DNA from: Plantibacter flavus
GTDB taxonomy: Bacteria; Actinomycetota; Actinomycetes; Actinomycetales; Microbacteriaceae
DNA: 64,000 nucleotides
Direction of reading: 5' to 3'
Assembly: GCF_900177615.1 (NCBI RefSeq)
Contig: NZ_FXAP01000001.1
Location: forward strand, 564,825-628,824
Shown here: positions 42,989-51,770 of the stretch, one piece after another
How the letters are laid out: the number at the start of each line of letters is the position of its first letter
How positions within the stretch are numbered: the first letter of the stretch is position 1
Notes under the pieces: model-generated
What the model was told of the DNA's origin: nothing
The model's input: only the letters and a program-made list of their open reading frames with translations
Databases searched by the model: none
Program-made: the position numbers and the translations under genes

Positions 42989-44384
42989 CGGCTTCGTCGT
43001 CGTACTGCTCCGCGGTCGTCCTGGCGTTGCGACGCATCGCGTCGACCTCGGCTTCAGGAAGGGCGAGCAGGCGCTCGATGGCGGCCGACACGACGGCCGG
43101 TTCCGCGGACGGCACGAGGAACCCGTTCCAACCGTCGCGGACGATGTCGGCCGGTCCGTAGGGGACGTCGACCACGATGGGAAGACACCCGGCTGCCATC
43201 GCCTCGATGAGCACGAGCGGGAAGCCCTCCGAGGTCGAGGTCATGACGAGGAACGAACCCGAGCCGAGCTGCTGCCGGGCGGAGCGGTCGTAGCCGTGAA
43301 GGACGACGCGGTGCTCCGGGTCTTCGGCGATGAGGAGCGACTGCAGCTCGTCGAGCAGCTCACCGCCGCCGTACACGTCGAGCGTCGGGGGAGGCCCATC
43401 CGTGGACGTGGTGGCGAGGACGGCGCGGATCGCGTGCGCCGGCCGCTTCCGGGCCGTGAGCGAGCCGAGGAACATCCCGCGGCTGCGAGGCCGGGGAGCA
43501 CGTGCGACCTCCGGGGCGACGAGTTCGCGCGAGTTCGGGATGACACTGAGCGAGGCGTGCTCGCCGAGCATGGTCGTCACGTCCGCGAGCTGTCGATCAC
43601 TGAGGAGCGCGACGAGGTCGAAGTCGTCGAGCGCCTCGAACACCGCTCGCCGGGACTCCCGCAGCCGACCGTGTGGCCGTTCCGTGCCTTGGAGATGCGA
43701 GGCGTGTACCACGTGCGCGGTGACGACATTGCGCTTCCGGTAGCTCAGGACGAACGGGGCGATGGTCTTGCTGTCGACGATCATCCAAGCCGGAGCGCCC
43801 GCGGTGAGCGCGTCGAACCAGGCGCGATACAGGGACCAGATGCGTCCCCAGGATCGGACGGGGCTACCCTGCTCGTCGCAGAGGACGACCGACCGGCCGC
43901 CCTTCACACCCCGTTCACGCGTGTCGCGGCGGTCGGACAAGAGCAGGGTGCCGTCGGCTCGGTAGACGTCCACCTGCAGGATCTGACCCGCGTCGTCGTG
44001 TCGCTCGCGGCTGAGGACGGCGTCACCGCGACGCCGTTCGGTGCCGAGGTCGTCGAGGGGGAGCGGGGTGAATCCGTGGCGCGCCAGATCGAGGGACCCA
44101 CCCGGCAGGGGGTTGTCGCGCAGCCAGTCCCAGAGGTTGACGACCCGGAGGCCGTCGATCAGGTCTCCGCGCGTACGCAGCCGCCCCTCCAACTCCGGGT
44201 AGTCCGGTCGGTGGTCGAAGGTGATGACGTCGACCGGGGTGCCCGCCAGTCGGATGAACGCGCGGGAGCGCTGGAGCATCGCCTCGGTCATGCCGCCGAA
44301 GTCGTCCGACAGGCCCCAGGTCACCGCGAAGTGGCGACCTTCCGGGAACGGCTTCTGGGGGCGGCGCAGGAAGGGAAGTCTCAC
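42909..44384 (-). CDS. GT4-type glycosyltransferase (TagE-like)
   Basis: A 491-residue GT-B enzyme: an N-terminal acceptor domain (VTWGLSDDFGGMTEAMLQRS) and a C-terminal donor domain with MFLGSLTARKRP, DVYGGGELLDELQ and the EX7E motif in SEGFPLVLIEAMAAG. It resembles poly(glycerol-phosphate) alpha-glucosyltransferases, which decorate teichoic acid. The GTG at 44384 is chosen over a longer frame because TACCGT ends exactly six bases upstream. Confidence 0.83.
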   Translation of the reverse strand: MRLPFLRRPQKPFPEGRHFAVTWGLSDDFGGMTEAMLQRSRAFIRLAGTPVDVITFDHRPDYPELEGRLRTRGDLIDGLRVVNLWDWLRDNPLPGGSLDLARHGFTPLPLDDLGTERRRGDAVLSRERHDDAGQILQVDVYRADGTLLLSDRRDTRERGVKGGRSVVLCDEQGSPVRSWGRIWSLYRAWFDALTAGAPAWMIVDSKTIAPFVLSYRKRNVVTAHVVHASHLQGTERPHGRLRESRRAVFEALDDFDLVALLSDRQLADVTTMLGEHASLSVIPNSRELVAPEVARAPRPRSRGMFLGSLTARKRPAHAIRAVLATTSTDGPPPTLDVYGGGELLDELQSLLIAEDPEHRVVLHGYDRSARQQLGSGSFLVMTSTSEGFPLVLIEAMAAGCLPIVVDVPYGPADIVRDGWNGFLVPSAEPAVVSAAIERLLALPEAEVDAMRRNARTTAEQYDDEAVTRRWAQELHAAARRKKRNALVPRVG

Positions 44385-44390
44385 CCTCCG

Positions 44391-44396
44391 ACGGTA
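44391..44396 (-). promoter_or_regulatory. -10 box TACCGT, leaderless type
   Basis: On the minus strand TACCGT is followed by CGGAGG and then the GTG of the TagE-like gene, with six-base spacing. GGAGG abuts the GTG and would be too close to act as a ribosome site. Confidence 0.5.
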
Positions 44397-44469
44397 CGCG
44401 ATGGACCTGGAGGGATGCCGCATCCGGCGCGGACCGGCCGGGAGTGATCTGAGGTCCTCCAGGGGTGGA

Positions 44470-45351
44470 TCAGGGGCGCTGCTCTGGCCCGTCGCTGCCG
44501 GACGCCTCGCCGCCCTGCTCGATGGCCAGGTGCTTCCGGCGACGGAACACCTGATCGCGGACCTTGCCGAAGCCGGAGCTGCCGGAGACGGCCCGCATCC
44601 GCGGCTCGAGGTCGAGCGGGACGACGAACGGCGCCGGCCCGAACGCCTGACGCGCTGCTCGGACGACCTGGCGACCGAGCATGTGGTTGCCGATCCCGCC
44701 GACGGCCGCTCCGACGCCGAAGGGGAGCGCCTTGCCGATGACGCCGGCGCTGCCGCTCGCCGCGAAGTGCTTCACGAAGCGCACTCGCAGCTGGTCGGCG
44801 ACCGGGCCCACGATCATCGACGGCAGACCCTGGGTGATCGTCTGGCCCCAGAACGCCTGCCGCGGGACTCCCTTGCCGGCCGCCTGGGAACCGAAGTTGC
44901 GCAGGAGGTCGGTGCCGGCCTTGCCGAGCATCATGGTCATGACGAGCGCGCGGGATCGCATCGGATCCGCCAGGGCGATGCCGTGGACCTCGGTGACCGA
45001 CTGGGCGAACAGGGCGGTCGCCTCGAGGAACCCCGCCGTCTCGACACCGGAGAGCGCGAGGGTCGTCGCCGTCCCGATCGCCGGGACGACAGCGGTCGCG
45101 CCGACGGCGGCCCCCGTCGTCGTCACCGTCGTGAGGTACCGGCGCTCCAGGACGCGGATGAGCTGGTCGGCCGTCGCGTTCGGGTACATCCGCCGGATCG
45201 AGCGGATGTGCGCCACGACCACCGGTCGCTGGACCCAGAGCAGTCGGTCGAGCGCCCGCACCCATCCCGGCTCGGGCAGCATGGGCTGCTGTGCTGCGGC
45301 GGTGGGGAACTGGGCGGGACCTGGAACGGGTCCCTGCTGCGGTCCGGTCAT
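44470..45351 (-). CDS. Hypothetical membrane-associated protein
   Basis: A 293-residue protein I do not recognise. A Gln/Pro-rich N-terminus is followed by a helical region (VRALDRLLWVQRPVVVAHIR), two glycine/alanine-rich hydrophobic stretches (AVGATAVVPAIGTATTLALS near residue 82 and GVGAAVGGIGNHML near 213) and a charged C-terminus. It loosely recalls EcsC-like proteins. ATG with GAGGAGG upstream and a TAGACT box at about 45372, so it has its own promoter inside the glycopolymer locus. Confidence 0.65.
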   Translation of the reverse strand: MTGPQQGPVPGPAQFPTAAAQQPMLPEPGWVRALDRLLWVQRPVVVAHIRSIRRMYPNATADQLIRVLERRYLTTVTTTGAAVGATAVVPAIGTATTLALSGVETAGFLEATALFAQSVTEVHGIALADPMRSRALVMTMMLGKAGTDLLRNFGSQAAGKGVPRQAFWGQTITQGLPSMIVGPVADQLRVRFVKHFAASGSAGVIGKALPFGVGAAVGGIGNHMLGRQVVRAARQAFGPAPFVVPLDLEPRMRAVSGSSGFGKVRDQVFRRRKHLAIEQGGEASGSDGPEQRP

Positions 45352-45425
45352 GACGACCTCCTCGTGGGCGGGGCGGCCAGTCTACGTCGACCCACTGCGG
45401 GTCGACTGACGCTTGCTGGCGGGCC

Positions 45426-46184
45426 TCAGCTGTTGTAGTCGGCGTTGTAGCGGTCGAGCACGTCGTCGATCGGGGCGTCGAGTACGAGCGCCCCCTTGTC
45501 GAGGTAGAGCCCCCTCGTGCAGAACCGCCTGAGGTCCTTCTCGTTGTGCGAGACGAAGAACAGGGTGCGCCCGCCCTCGAGGAGTTCCTCGATGCGCCGG
45601 TAGCACTTCTCGCGGAACGCCCGGTCGCCCACGGCGAGGACCTCGTCGACGAGGATGATCGGCTCCTCGAGCTGCGCGATCACCGCGAAGGCGATGCGGA
45701 CCTTCATCCCGCTCGAGAGGTGCTTGTACGGGGTGTCGATGAAGTCGGCGATCTCGGCGAACGCGATGATGTCGTCGAACCGTCCGTCGATCTCTCGGCG
45801 AGACATGCCGTGGAGGCCGGCCGTCAGGTACACGTTGTCGCGGACCGTCAGGTCGTTGACGAAGCCACCGGTGATCTCGATGAGCGGCGCGACGCCCTCG
45901 CGCACACCGATGGTGCCCTCGTCGGGCAGCACGACGCCCGCGACGAGCTTGAGCAGCGTCGACTTGCCTTGACCGTTCCGACCGACGACGCCGATCGCCT
46001 CGCCCGGGGCGACATCGAAGGAGACGTGGCGCAGGGGCCAGAACTCGCCCGGCTTCGAGCGGCGGTCGCGACCAGCGAAGAGGTCCTTGAAACTCCGCCG
46101 ACCGCCACGGTTGCGCCGGAACCGGATACCTGCGTCGGAGACCGAGATCGCCGGTCGACCGGCGGTTGCGTTACCTGTGGGCAT
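45426..46184 (-). CDS. Teichoic-acid/polysaccharide exporter ATPase (TagH-like)
   Basis: A 252-residue ABC ATPase of the Wzt/TagH group: Walker A GRNGQGKST, the characteristic PLIEITGGFVNDLTVRDN, signature LSSGMKVRIAFA and LVDEVLAVGD. It powers export of lipid-linked polymer with the adjacent permease. ATG at 46184 has AAGGAG upstream and overlaps the permease stop; the longer frame is a shadow. A short basic N-terminus (RFRRNRGGRRSFKDLF) precedes the domain, as in TagH relatives. Confidence 0.88.
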   Translation of the reverse strand: MPTGNATAGRPAISVSDAGIRFRRNRGGRRSFKDLFAGRDRRSKPGEFWPLRHVSFDVAPGEAIGVVGRNGQGKSTLLKLVAGVVLPDEGTIGVREGVAPLIEITGGFVNDLTVRDNVYLTAGLHGMSRREIDGRFDDIIAFAEIADFIDTPYKHLSSGMKVRIAFAVIAQLEEPIILVDEVLAVGDRAFREKCYRRIEELLEGGRTLFFVSHNEKDLRRFCTRGLYLDKGALVLDAPIDDVLDRYNADYNS

Positions 46185-46981
46185 CAGATCTCCTTCAGCA
46201 CGGAGCGCTCGCAGCGCTTGAAGACGAGGAGACCGACTGCGAGGATGACCGCCGACATGGCGGCGGACACGCCCACGAGGTGCCAGTTGAGTTCCTGTGG
46301 GAAGAACGCGGAACGGTACAGCGCGAAGATGCCGCTGAGCGGGTTGAACGCCGCGAAGGGCTCGATCTTGTCGGGCAGCGCCGTCGTGCTGTAGATGATC
46401 GGCGTCGCGTAGAACATGAACCGCAGGACGAGCTTGACGGCTCGCTCGAGATCGCGGAAGAACACGACGAGCGGAGCGACGATCAGGCAGAGCCCGATGG
46501 TCAGGACGGCTTGGATGACGATGGCGAGCGGGAACAGCACGATGTCGAGGTTCACCTGCGCGCCGCTGAAGATCGCGAAGGCCGCGAGGACCGGGAGCGC
46601 CGCGAGGAACTCGATGCCCTTCGACAGCACGATCCGATTCACCCAGATGGTGCGGGGGATCGTCGTCGAACGCACGAGCTTCGCCTCGCGCAGGAAGGCG
46701 CGCGTGCTGTCGGACACCGAGCCCGTGAACCACATCCACGGCAGCAGGGCGGCGAGGAGGAACACGATGTACGGTTCCTCGCCGACGTCGCGCCGGAACA
46801 CCTGCGTGAAGACGAACCAGTAGATCCCGCTCATGACGAGGGGGTCGAGGATGGACCACACGTAGCCGAGCGCGCTCGTCGAGTAGCGCACACGCAGGTC
46901 TCGGACGGTCAGGATCCAGAGCGCGTGGCGATACCTCGCCGAACGCGACATCCTTGGCCGCGTTTCAGCAGAAGAACTCAC
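46184..46981 (-). CDS. Polysaccharide/teichoic-acid ABC exporter permease (TagG-like)
   Basis: A 265-residue ABC-2 permease with six helices and an N-terminal amphipathic start (YRHALWILTVRDLRVRYSTS). LGYVWSILDPLVM and the late FYATPIIYS are typical of Wzm/TagG. It forms the channel for the lipid-linked polymer with the TagH-like ATPase, to which it is coupled by a one-base overlap. GTG start, leaderless promoter. Confidence 0.88.
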   Translation of the reverse strand: MSSSAETRPRMSRSARYRHALWILTVRDLRVRYSTSALGYVWSILDPLVMSGIYWFVFTQVFRRDVGEEPYIVFLLAALLPWMWFTGSVSDSTRAFLREAKLVRSTTIPRTIWVNRIVLSKGIEFLAALPVLAAFAIFSGAQVNLDIVLFPLAIVIQAVLTIGLCLIVAPLVVFFRDLERAVKLVLRFMFYATPIIYSTTALPDKIEPFAAFNPLSGIFALYRSAFFPQELNWHLVGVSAAMSAVILAVGLLVFKRCERSVLKEI

Positions 46982-46988
46982 GTGACCA

Positions 46989-46994
46989 ACCTTA
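46989..46994 (-). promoter_or_regulatory. -10 box TAAGGT, leaderless type
   Basis: On the minus strand TAAGGT ends seven bases before the GTG of the exporter permease. Confidence 0.5.
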
Positions 46995-47068
46995 TCGAGG
47001 CGACGCAGGAACGCCGCCCGCGACGCTCAGCGTCGGGACGGCGTTCGTGCGCGATGTGGACGGGACCC

Positions 47069-47761
47069 TCAGACGAAGAGGTTCGCGCGCTCGAGGTCCT
47101 CGGCGAAGTCGACCTCGACCGCGTAGAGGTCGGAGATGTCGACCGGCTCGACGAGCATGCCTTCGCGCTCGATGGCGAGCTCGATGCCGCGCTCGAAGTA
47201 GTCCTGGTCGCCGACCTTGGTCAGGTAGCGGTGCAGCATCGTCTTGTCCTGCGACGAGATGTAATTGATGCCCACGGCCTCTCCGAGCCCGCCGACGACG
47301 GTCTTCGAGAGCTCCTTGATGTAGCCCTCGGCGCTGGTCGTGTACTTGACCTCCTCGTCGGACACCTTGGAGGTGTTGACGGTCACGAAGGACCGGTCCT
47401 TGGCGATCATCGCGGCAGCGCGATCGAGGACAGCGGGGTCGAAGACGACGTCGCCGTTCATCCAGAGCACGCCGCCGGCCTGAGATGCGGCGAGGGCGCG
47501 CATGAGGCTCTTCGAGGTGTTGGTCTGGTCGTACTGCTCGTTGTAGACGAAGGAGGCGTCAGGGAAGGCCTCGATGATGTGCTCGAGCTTGTAGCCGACG
47601 ACGATCGTCACCTTGGCGCTCGCTCCGAACGCGTGGTGGATGTTGTCGAACTGCTGCTGCATGATGGTGCGGCCGTCGCTGAGCTCGGTCAGGGGCTTGG
47701 GGAGCGAGCGGCCGAGACGGCTGCCCATCCCTGCGGCAAGGATCACTACCTGGGTGGTCAC
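47069..47761 (-). CDS. Nucleotidyltransferase, LicC/sugar-nucleotide type
   Basis: A 230-residue NTP-transferase: VVILAAGMGSRLG pyrophosphorylase loop, LPKPLTEL, VVGYKLEHI and WMNGDVVFDP. Size and motifs resemble LicC-type cytidylyltransferases, which make CDP-choline or CDP-alditols; sugar-1-phosphate substrates are the alternative. Its neighbours include a CDP-alcohol phosphatidyltransferase and a CDP-glycerol transferase, so supplying the CDP-alcohol is an attractive inference. GTG start with GAGGAG upstream. Confidence 0.8.
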   Translation of the reverse strand: MTTQVVILAAGMGSRLGRSLPKPLTELSDGRTIMQQQFDNIHHAFGASAKVTIVVGYKLEHIIEAFPDASFVYNEQYDQTNTSKSLMRALAASQAGGVLWMNGDVVFDPAVLDRAAAMIAKDRSFVTVNTSKVSDEEVKYTTSAEGYIKELSKTVVGGLGEAVGINYISSQDKTMLHRYLTKVGDQDYFERGIELAIEREGMLVEPVDISDLYAVEVDFAEDLERANLFV

Positions 47762-48020
47762 GTTGTTCTCCTCAGTGTGGGTATGGAATCACGCGGTGCC
47801 ACGATGCTGTGGACGATTCACCGAGGATTAACCAAGACGTGCATTGAAAGACACTCCGTTATGCCAAAATACAGGCTAGCCGCGGTGAACTCCGTCTGTC
47901 AGGGGTTCCCAGGGTCCGTTGTCGTTTTGTGATCGACCACCCGGCGTTTACACAGCTTGGGGGAGATGTGTCAACCGTTCATCCTGAGACTCCGCTGTCC
48001 GCTGCGGCCGCCGCTGTTGG

Positions 48021-48026
48021 TAGGTT
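48021..48026 (+). promoter_or_regulatory. -10 box TAGGTT, leaderless type
   Basis: TAGGTT ends six bases before the GTG at 48033 and chooses it over the TTG one codon earlier. Confidence 0.55.
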
Positions 48027-48032
48027 TGCTTG

Positions 48033-49808
48033 GTGACTTCCACGACTCCGCCAGATCCCGCTCAGCAGCCCGCGCCTGCCGACGGCACGTCGACGAGTCC
48101 GGGTACGCCGAACCCCGCCGACGCCGCTGGTGCACCTGCGCCGACGGCCGCTTCCGACGATCAGGCCGCTGCGGCGCCGACAGCACCGAAGCGCGCACCG
48201 CGCTCGACGACGGCTCGGGCATCCGGAACGGCGAAGGCTCCGGCGAAGCGAGCGAGCACGCCACGCACCCGCACCACGTCGGCGAGCGAGACCTCGGGGG
48301 AGTCCGAGGACGCGGCCGCACCGGCACCCAAGACGACCACGGCACGCTCGACGACCGCTCGGACCTCGGCGGCGAAGACCACGGCCACCAAGTCGACGAC
48401 GGCGCGCACCACCGCCGCGAAGCGCACGCCCGCGAAGTCGGCCGCTGCAGCCGGTGGTGCGGAGAGCACTGAGTCGGCCGAGACGACCACCGCCCCGAAG
48501 ACGCCCAGGTCGACGACGGCGCGCCCCGCAGCCGCGAAGCCGGCGACCAAGGCCGCAGGCGCCAAGACGACCACCGCCCGGACCTCGACGACGAAGTCCA
48601 CGACGGCCCGGACTCCGGCCAAGCGCACACCGGCGCGCACCAGCGCCGCGAAGCAGACCGAACAGACGGCCGCCGCGGGTGCCGCCGTCCTCGACGAGGT
48701 CAGCGCACCGGGATCGGTCGACCGGGCGACGACGTCGACCGCGCCCGAGCAGTCTTCCCCCGAGGTCGTCGACCGGATCGCCGTCGACGAGCCTCGGCCC
48801 GACGACACGCAGACCGAGACCCCGACGAACGCGTCATCCACTGCCGAGAAGACTCCGGACGACACGGCCCGGCAGACGACGCCGTCGGAGTCCGTGTCGG
48901 TGGCGCCTGCGCCGGAGGAGGTCGTCGCTCCGGCGGCAGCCCCCAAGCGTCCTGTCGGTCGTCCCGCGTCGACCCCGCCGGCCGCCGCCACCTCGTCGCC
49001 CGCAGCGACGACGGCGCAGCGCACCGAGGCTGCCGACGACGACGCACATCCCGTCGTCCTGTCGATCTCGGGACTCGTCAAGCAGTTCGGCGACACGGTC
49101 GCGGTCGACGGCGTCGACCTCGAGGTCCGCCGGGGCTCCTTCTACGGCATCGTCGGGCCCAACGGCGCCGGCAAGACCACCACGCTGTCCATGGTCACGG
49201 GGCTCCTCCGTCCCGACGCAGGGTCCATCACCGTCCAGGGGGTCGACGTCTGGCAGGATCCCGCCGAGGCCAAGCGGGCGATCGGTGTGTTGCCCGACCG
49301 GCTGCGCCTGTTCGACCGCCTGACCGGTAGTCAGCTCCTGTACTACTCCGGCGTCCTGCGTGGGCTCGACCCCGCGACCGTCAAGTCGCGGACCGCCGAT
49401 CTGGCCCGTGCCTTCGGCCTCGACGACGCGCTCGGTCGTCTCGTCTCCGACTACTCGGCGGGCATGACGAAGAAGATCGCGCTGGCAGCCGCACTCATCC
49501 ATTCGCCGCGGCTCCTCATCCTCGACGAGCCCTTCGAATCGGTCGACCCGGTCTCCGCGGCGAACGTCATCGAGATCCTCCAGCGGTACGTCGCCAACGG
49601 CGGAACCGTCGTGCTCTCGAGCCACGGCATGGACTTCATTCAGCGCGTGTGCGATCACGTGGCCATCATCGTGCAGGGCAAGGTGCTGGCCGCCGGGTCC
49701 GTCGACGAGGTGCGCGGAACGGGCACGCTCGAGGAGCGGTTCGTCGAGCTCGCCGGGGGCCGCAAGTCGGCAGAGGGAATGGAATGGTTGCACAGCTTCT
49801 CCGACTGA
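48033..49808 (+). CDS. ABC transporter ATPase with histone-H1-like N-terminal tail
   Basis: A 591-residue protein in two unlike parts. Residues 1 to about 335 are low-complexity Ala/Thr/Lys/Arg/Pro with tandem short units (KSTTART, TPAKRTPART, SAAKTTATKSTTARTTAAKR), resembling the lysine-rich tails of actinobacterial HupB/H1-like proteins, and becoming acidic after about residue 210. From about 340 is an ordinary ABC-2 exporter ATPase: Walker A GPNGAGKT (375-382), signature YSAGMTKKIALAAAL, LLILDEPFESVD. The stop overlaps the permease start by 25 bases. The same reading frame joins the two parts without a stop, so this is a real fusion. Confidence 0.85.
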   Translation: MTSTTPPDPAQQPAPADGTSTSPGTPNPADAAGAPAPTAASDDQAAAAPTAPKRAPRSTTARASGTAKAPAKRASTPRTRTTSASETSGESEDAAAPAPKTTTARSTTARTSAAKTTATKSTTARTTAAKRTPAKSAAAAGGAESTESAETTTAPKTPRSTTARPAAAKPATKAAGAKTTTARTSTTKSTTARTPAKRTPARTSAAKQTEQTAAAGAAVLDEVSAPGSVDRATTSTAPEQSSPEVVDRIAVDEPRPDDTQTETPTNASSTAEKTPDDTARQTTPSESVSVAPAPEEVVAPAAAPKRPVGRPASTPPAAATSSPAATTAQRTEAADDDAHPVVLSISGLVKQFGDTVAVDGVDLEVRRGSFYGIVGPNGAGKTTTLSMVTGLLRPDAGSITVQGVDVWQDPAEAKRAIGVLPDRLRLFDRLTGSQLLYYSGVLRGLDPATVKSRTADLARAFGLDDALGRLVSDYSAGMTKKIALAAALIHSPRLLILDEPFESVDPVSAANVIEILQRYVANGGTVVLSSHGMDFIQRVCDHVAIIVQGKVLAAGSVDEVRGTGTLEERFVELAGGRKSAEGMEWLHSFSD

Positions 49809-51355
49809 AACTGCAGCTGACGCTCAACGCGTTCCGCCGCAGCCCCTGGCGACTGGTCGGGCTCGTCCTCGCGATCGCGGTCGGCGTGTGGATCGTCGTG
49901 CTCGCGAGCACCGGTCTCGTCGCGCTGCGCGGTGGCGATCCGGAGGTCACCCGCAACCTGCTCGTGCTGGCCGGATCGGCCGTCGTCCTGGGGTTCATCA
50001 TCCTTCCGCTCGTCTTCGGTGTCGACGATCAGCTGGATCCTCGGGCGTTCTCCCTCTTCGGGCTGCCCAACCGCACCCTGTCCGCCGGCTTGCTCGTGGC
50101 GGCGCTCGTGTCGGTGCCGTCGCTCGTCCTCGCCGTCCTCGCGGCCTCGTCGGTGGTCACCTGGTCGCGGTCGCCGTTACCCGCCGTCCTCGCCGTGGTC
50201 TCCGCCGTCCTCGGCGTGCTGCTCTGCGCGCTCCTGGCCCGGATCGCCACCTCGATCTCCGCGAGTCTCCTCTCGACGCGTCGCGCCAAGGAGGTCATGG
50301 GTGTCCTCGGGCTGGTGCTCATCATCGCCGTGGCCCCGGCGATCATCGCTCTCACCACCGTGGACTGGCAGCGCGACGGATTCGCCGTCCTCGGCCGGGT
50401 CGCTGACATCCTCAGTTGGACCCCGCTCGGCGCCGTCTGGTCGTTCCCCGGAGATGCCGCACTCGGCGGCATCGCACCGGCGGTCGTCAAGCTGCTGCTC
50501 ACCGCGGCGACCATCGCTCTGCTCTGGTTCGCCTGGCAGGCGTTCGTCGCCCGACTGCTCGTGGCGCCGGAACGCCTCGGGACGGGCCGAGACAGCACCG
50601 GTCTGGGCTGGTTCGACCTGCTCCCCGGTTCCCCGTCCGGAGCCATCGCCGCTCGGAGCATGACCTACTGGCTGCGCGACCCGCGGTACCTCGTCTCGCT
50701 GGTGATCATCCCGATCGCGCCTTTCATCTTCTTCGTGCCCATGCTGGTCGCCGGCATCCCGATGAATGTCCTCGCACTCGTCCCACTCCCGGTCGTGTGC
50801 TGGTTCCTCGGCTGGCTCCTGCACAACGACCTCGCCTTCGATTCGACCGCGGTCTGGTTGCACGTCGCCTCGGGGGTCCGCGGACGATCGGATCGGATCG
50901 GCCGGCTCTTCCCCGTGCTCCTCATCGGCATCCCGCTCATCGCGGTCGGGTCGACGCTGAGCATCCTGTTCTACGGCGACTGGGACGCCCTGCCGTCGAT
51001 GATCGGGGTGAGCACGTGCCTGTTGTTCAGCGGTGCCGGTGTCGCGAGCTTCGTGTCCGCGCGGTTCCCGTACCCGACGTCGCTTCCCGGCGACAGCCCG
51101 TTCCAGCAGCCGCAGGTCCCGGGCAGCAGCGGCATGTCCGCGCAGTTCCTGAGCCTGCTCGGTACGGTGCTCCTCACGATTCCCGCCGGCTGGCTGGCCG
51201 TGCTCGGGCTCACCGGTGAACCGAACTGGAACTTCGGGGCACTCGCGGTCGGTGCGGGTACGGGCATCCTCGTCCTCGTGATCGGGATCTTCGCCGGAGG
51301 TCGCGTCTTCGACCGTCGCAGCCCCGAGATCGTCGGCTTCGCCAGCTCGCACTGA
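49784..51355 (+). CDS. ABC-2 type exporter permease
   Basis: A 523-residue integral membrane protein with roughly twelve hydrophobic helices in two groups (for example LVGLVLAIAVGVWIVVLAS and GAGTGILVLVIGIFAGG). It is the partner of the upstream ATPase, whose end it overlaps; CAGAGGGA precedes the ATG at 49784. Substrate unknown; no lantibiotic or drug-resistance neighbour helps. Confidence 0.8.
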   Translation: MVAQLLRLKLQLTLNAFRRSPWRLVGLVLAIAVGVWIVVLASTGLVALRGGDPEVTRNLLVLAGSAVVLGFIILPLVFGVDDQLDPRAFSLFGLPNRTLSAGLLVAALVSVPSLVLAVLAASSVVTWSRSPLPAVLAVVSAVLGVLLCALLARIATSISASLLSTRRAKEVMGVLGLVLIIAVAPAIIALTTVDWQRDGFAVLGRVADILSWTPLGAVWSFPGDAALGGIAPAVVKLLLTAATIALLWFAWQAFVARLLVAPERLGTGRDSTGLGWFDLLPGSPSGAIAARSMTYWLRDPRYLVSLVIIPIAPFIFFVPMLVAGIPMNVLALVPLPVVCWFLGWLLHNDLAFDSTAVWLHVASGVRGRSDRIGRLFPVLLIGIPLIAVGSTLSILFYGDWDALPSMIGVSTCLLFSGAGVASFVSARFPYPTSLPGDSPFQQPQVPGSSGMSAQFLSLLGTVLLTIPAGWLAVLGLTGEPNWNFGALAVGAGTGILVLVIGIFAGGRVFDRRSPEIVGFASSH

Positions 51356-51408
51356 CCCGACGTCGGCGACCGGATCGGCCCGCAGGAGACCCGGGTGCCG
51401 TCCGGCGG

Positions 51409-51414
51409 TACCAT
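51409..51414 (+). promoter_or_regulatory. -10 box TACCAT, leaderless type
   Basis: TACCAT ends six bases before the ATG of the DUF3039 gene. The spacer GGAGCC contains GGAG but is too short for a normal ribosome site. Confidence 0.5.
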
Positions 51415-51420
51415 GGAGCC

Positions 51421-51726
51421 ATGGCGCAGCATGACAGCACGAAGCAGCAGATGAGCACGATCGATCCCGGTGGCACGCCCGACGGTGGGAGCACGGCGAT
51501 CATGGATCGTGAGCTCGAGGAGCTGATCGAGAGCGAGAACATCGAGCCCGGCGATCACGAGCGGTTCTCGCACTACGTCAAGAAGGAGAAGATCCTCGAG
51601 TCGGCGTTGAGCGGCAAGCCGGTGAAGGCGCTCTGCGGCAAGAAGTGGACGCCGGGTCGCGACCCCGAGAAGTTCCCGATCTGCCCGGCCTGCAAGGAGA
51701 TCTACGAGAAGCTCCTCCGCGACTGA
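51421..51726 (+). CDS. DUF3039 family protein
   Basis: A 101-residue protein of the actinobacterial DUF3039 family. The disordered N-terminus is followed by the conserved HERFSHYVKKEKILESALSG and a small zinc-finger-like end (VKALCGKKWTPGRDPEKFPICPACKEIY) with three Cys. Function unknown; nucleic-acid or protein binding is a guess from the Cys motif. Confidence 0.82.
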   Translation: MAQHDSTKQQMSTIDPGGTPDGGSTAIMDRELEELIESENIEPGDHERFSHYVKKEKILESALSGKPVKALCGKKWTPGRDPEKFPICPACKEIYEKLLRD

Positions 51727-51737
51727 CGCTGGAGCGC

Positions 51738-51770
51738 ACCGCGGCCGACGCTGAGACGCGTCGCCGCGGT
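51738..51770. terminator. Hairpin between convergent DUF3039 and pncB
   Basis: ACCGCGGCCGACGC pairs with GCGTCGCCGCGGT with one bulged base around a six-base loop, filling the 43-base gap between the two gene ends. Confidence 0.65.

Noticed and set aside
48033-49040. Repeats read as a CRISPR array or tandem DNA repeat
   Set aside because: The units are degenerate at DNA level and in frame; they encode the Lys/Thr/Ala tail.
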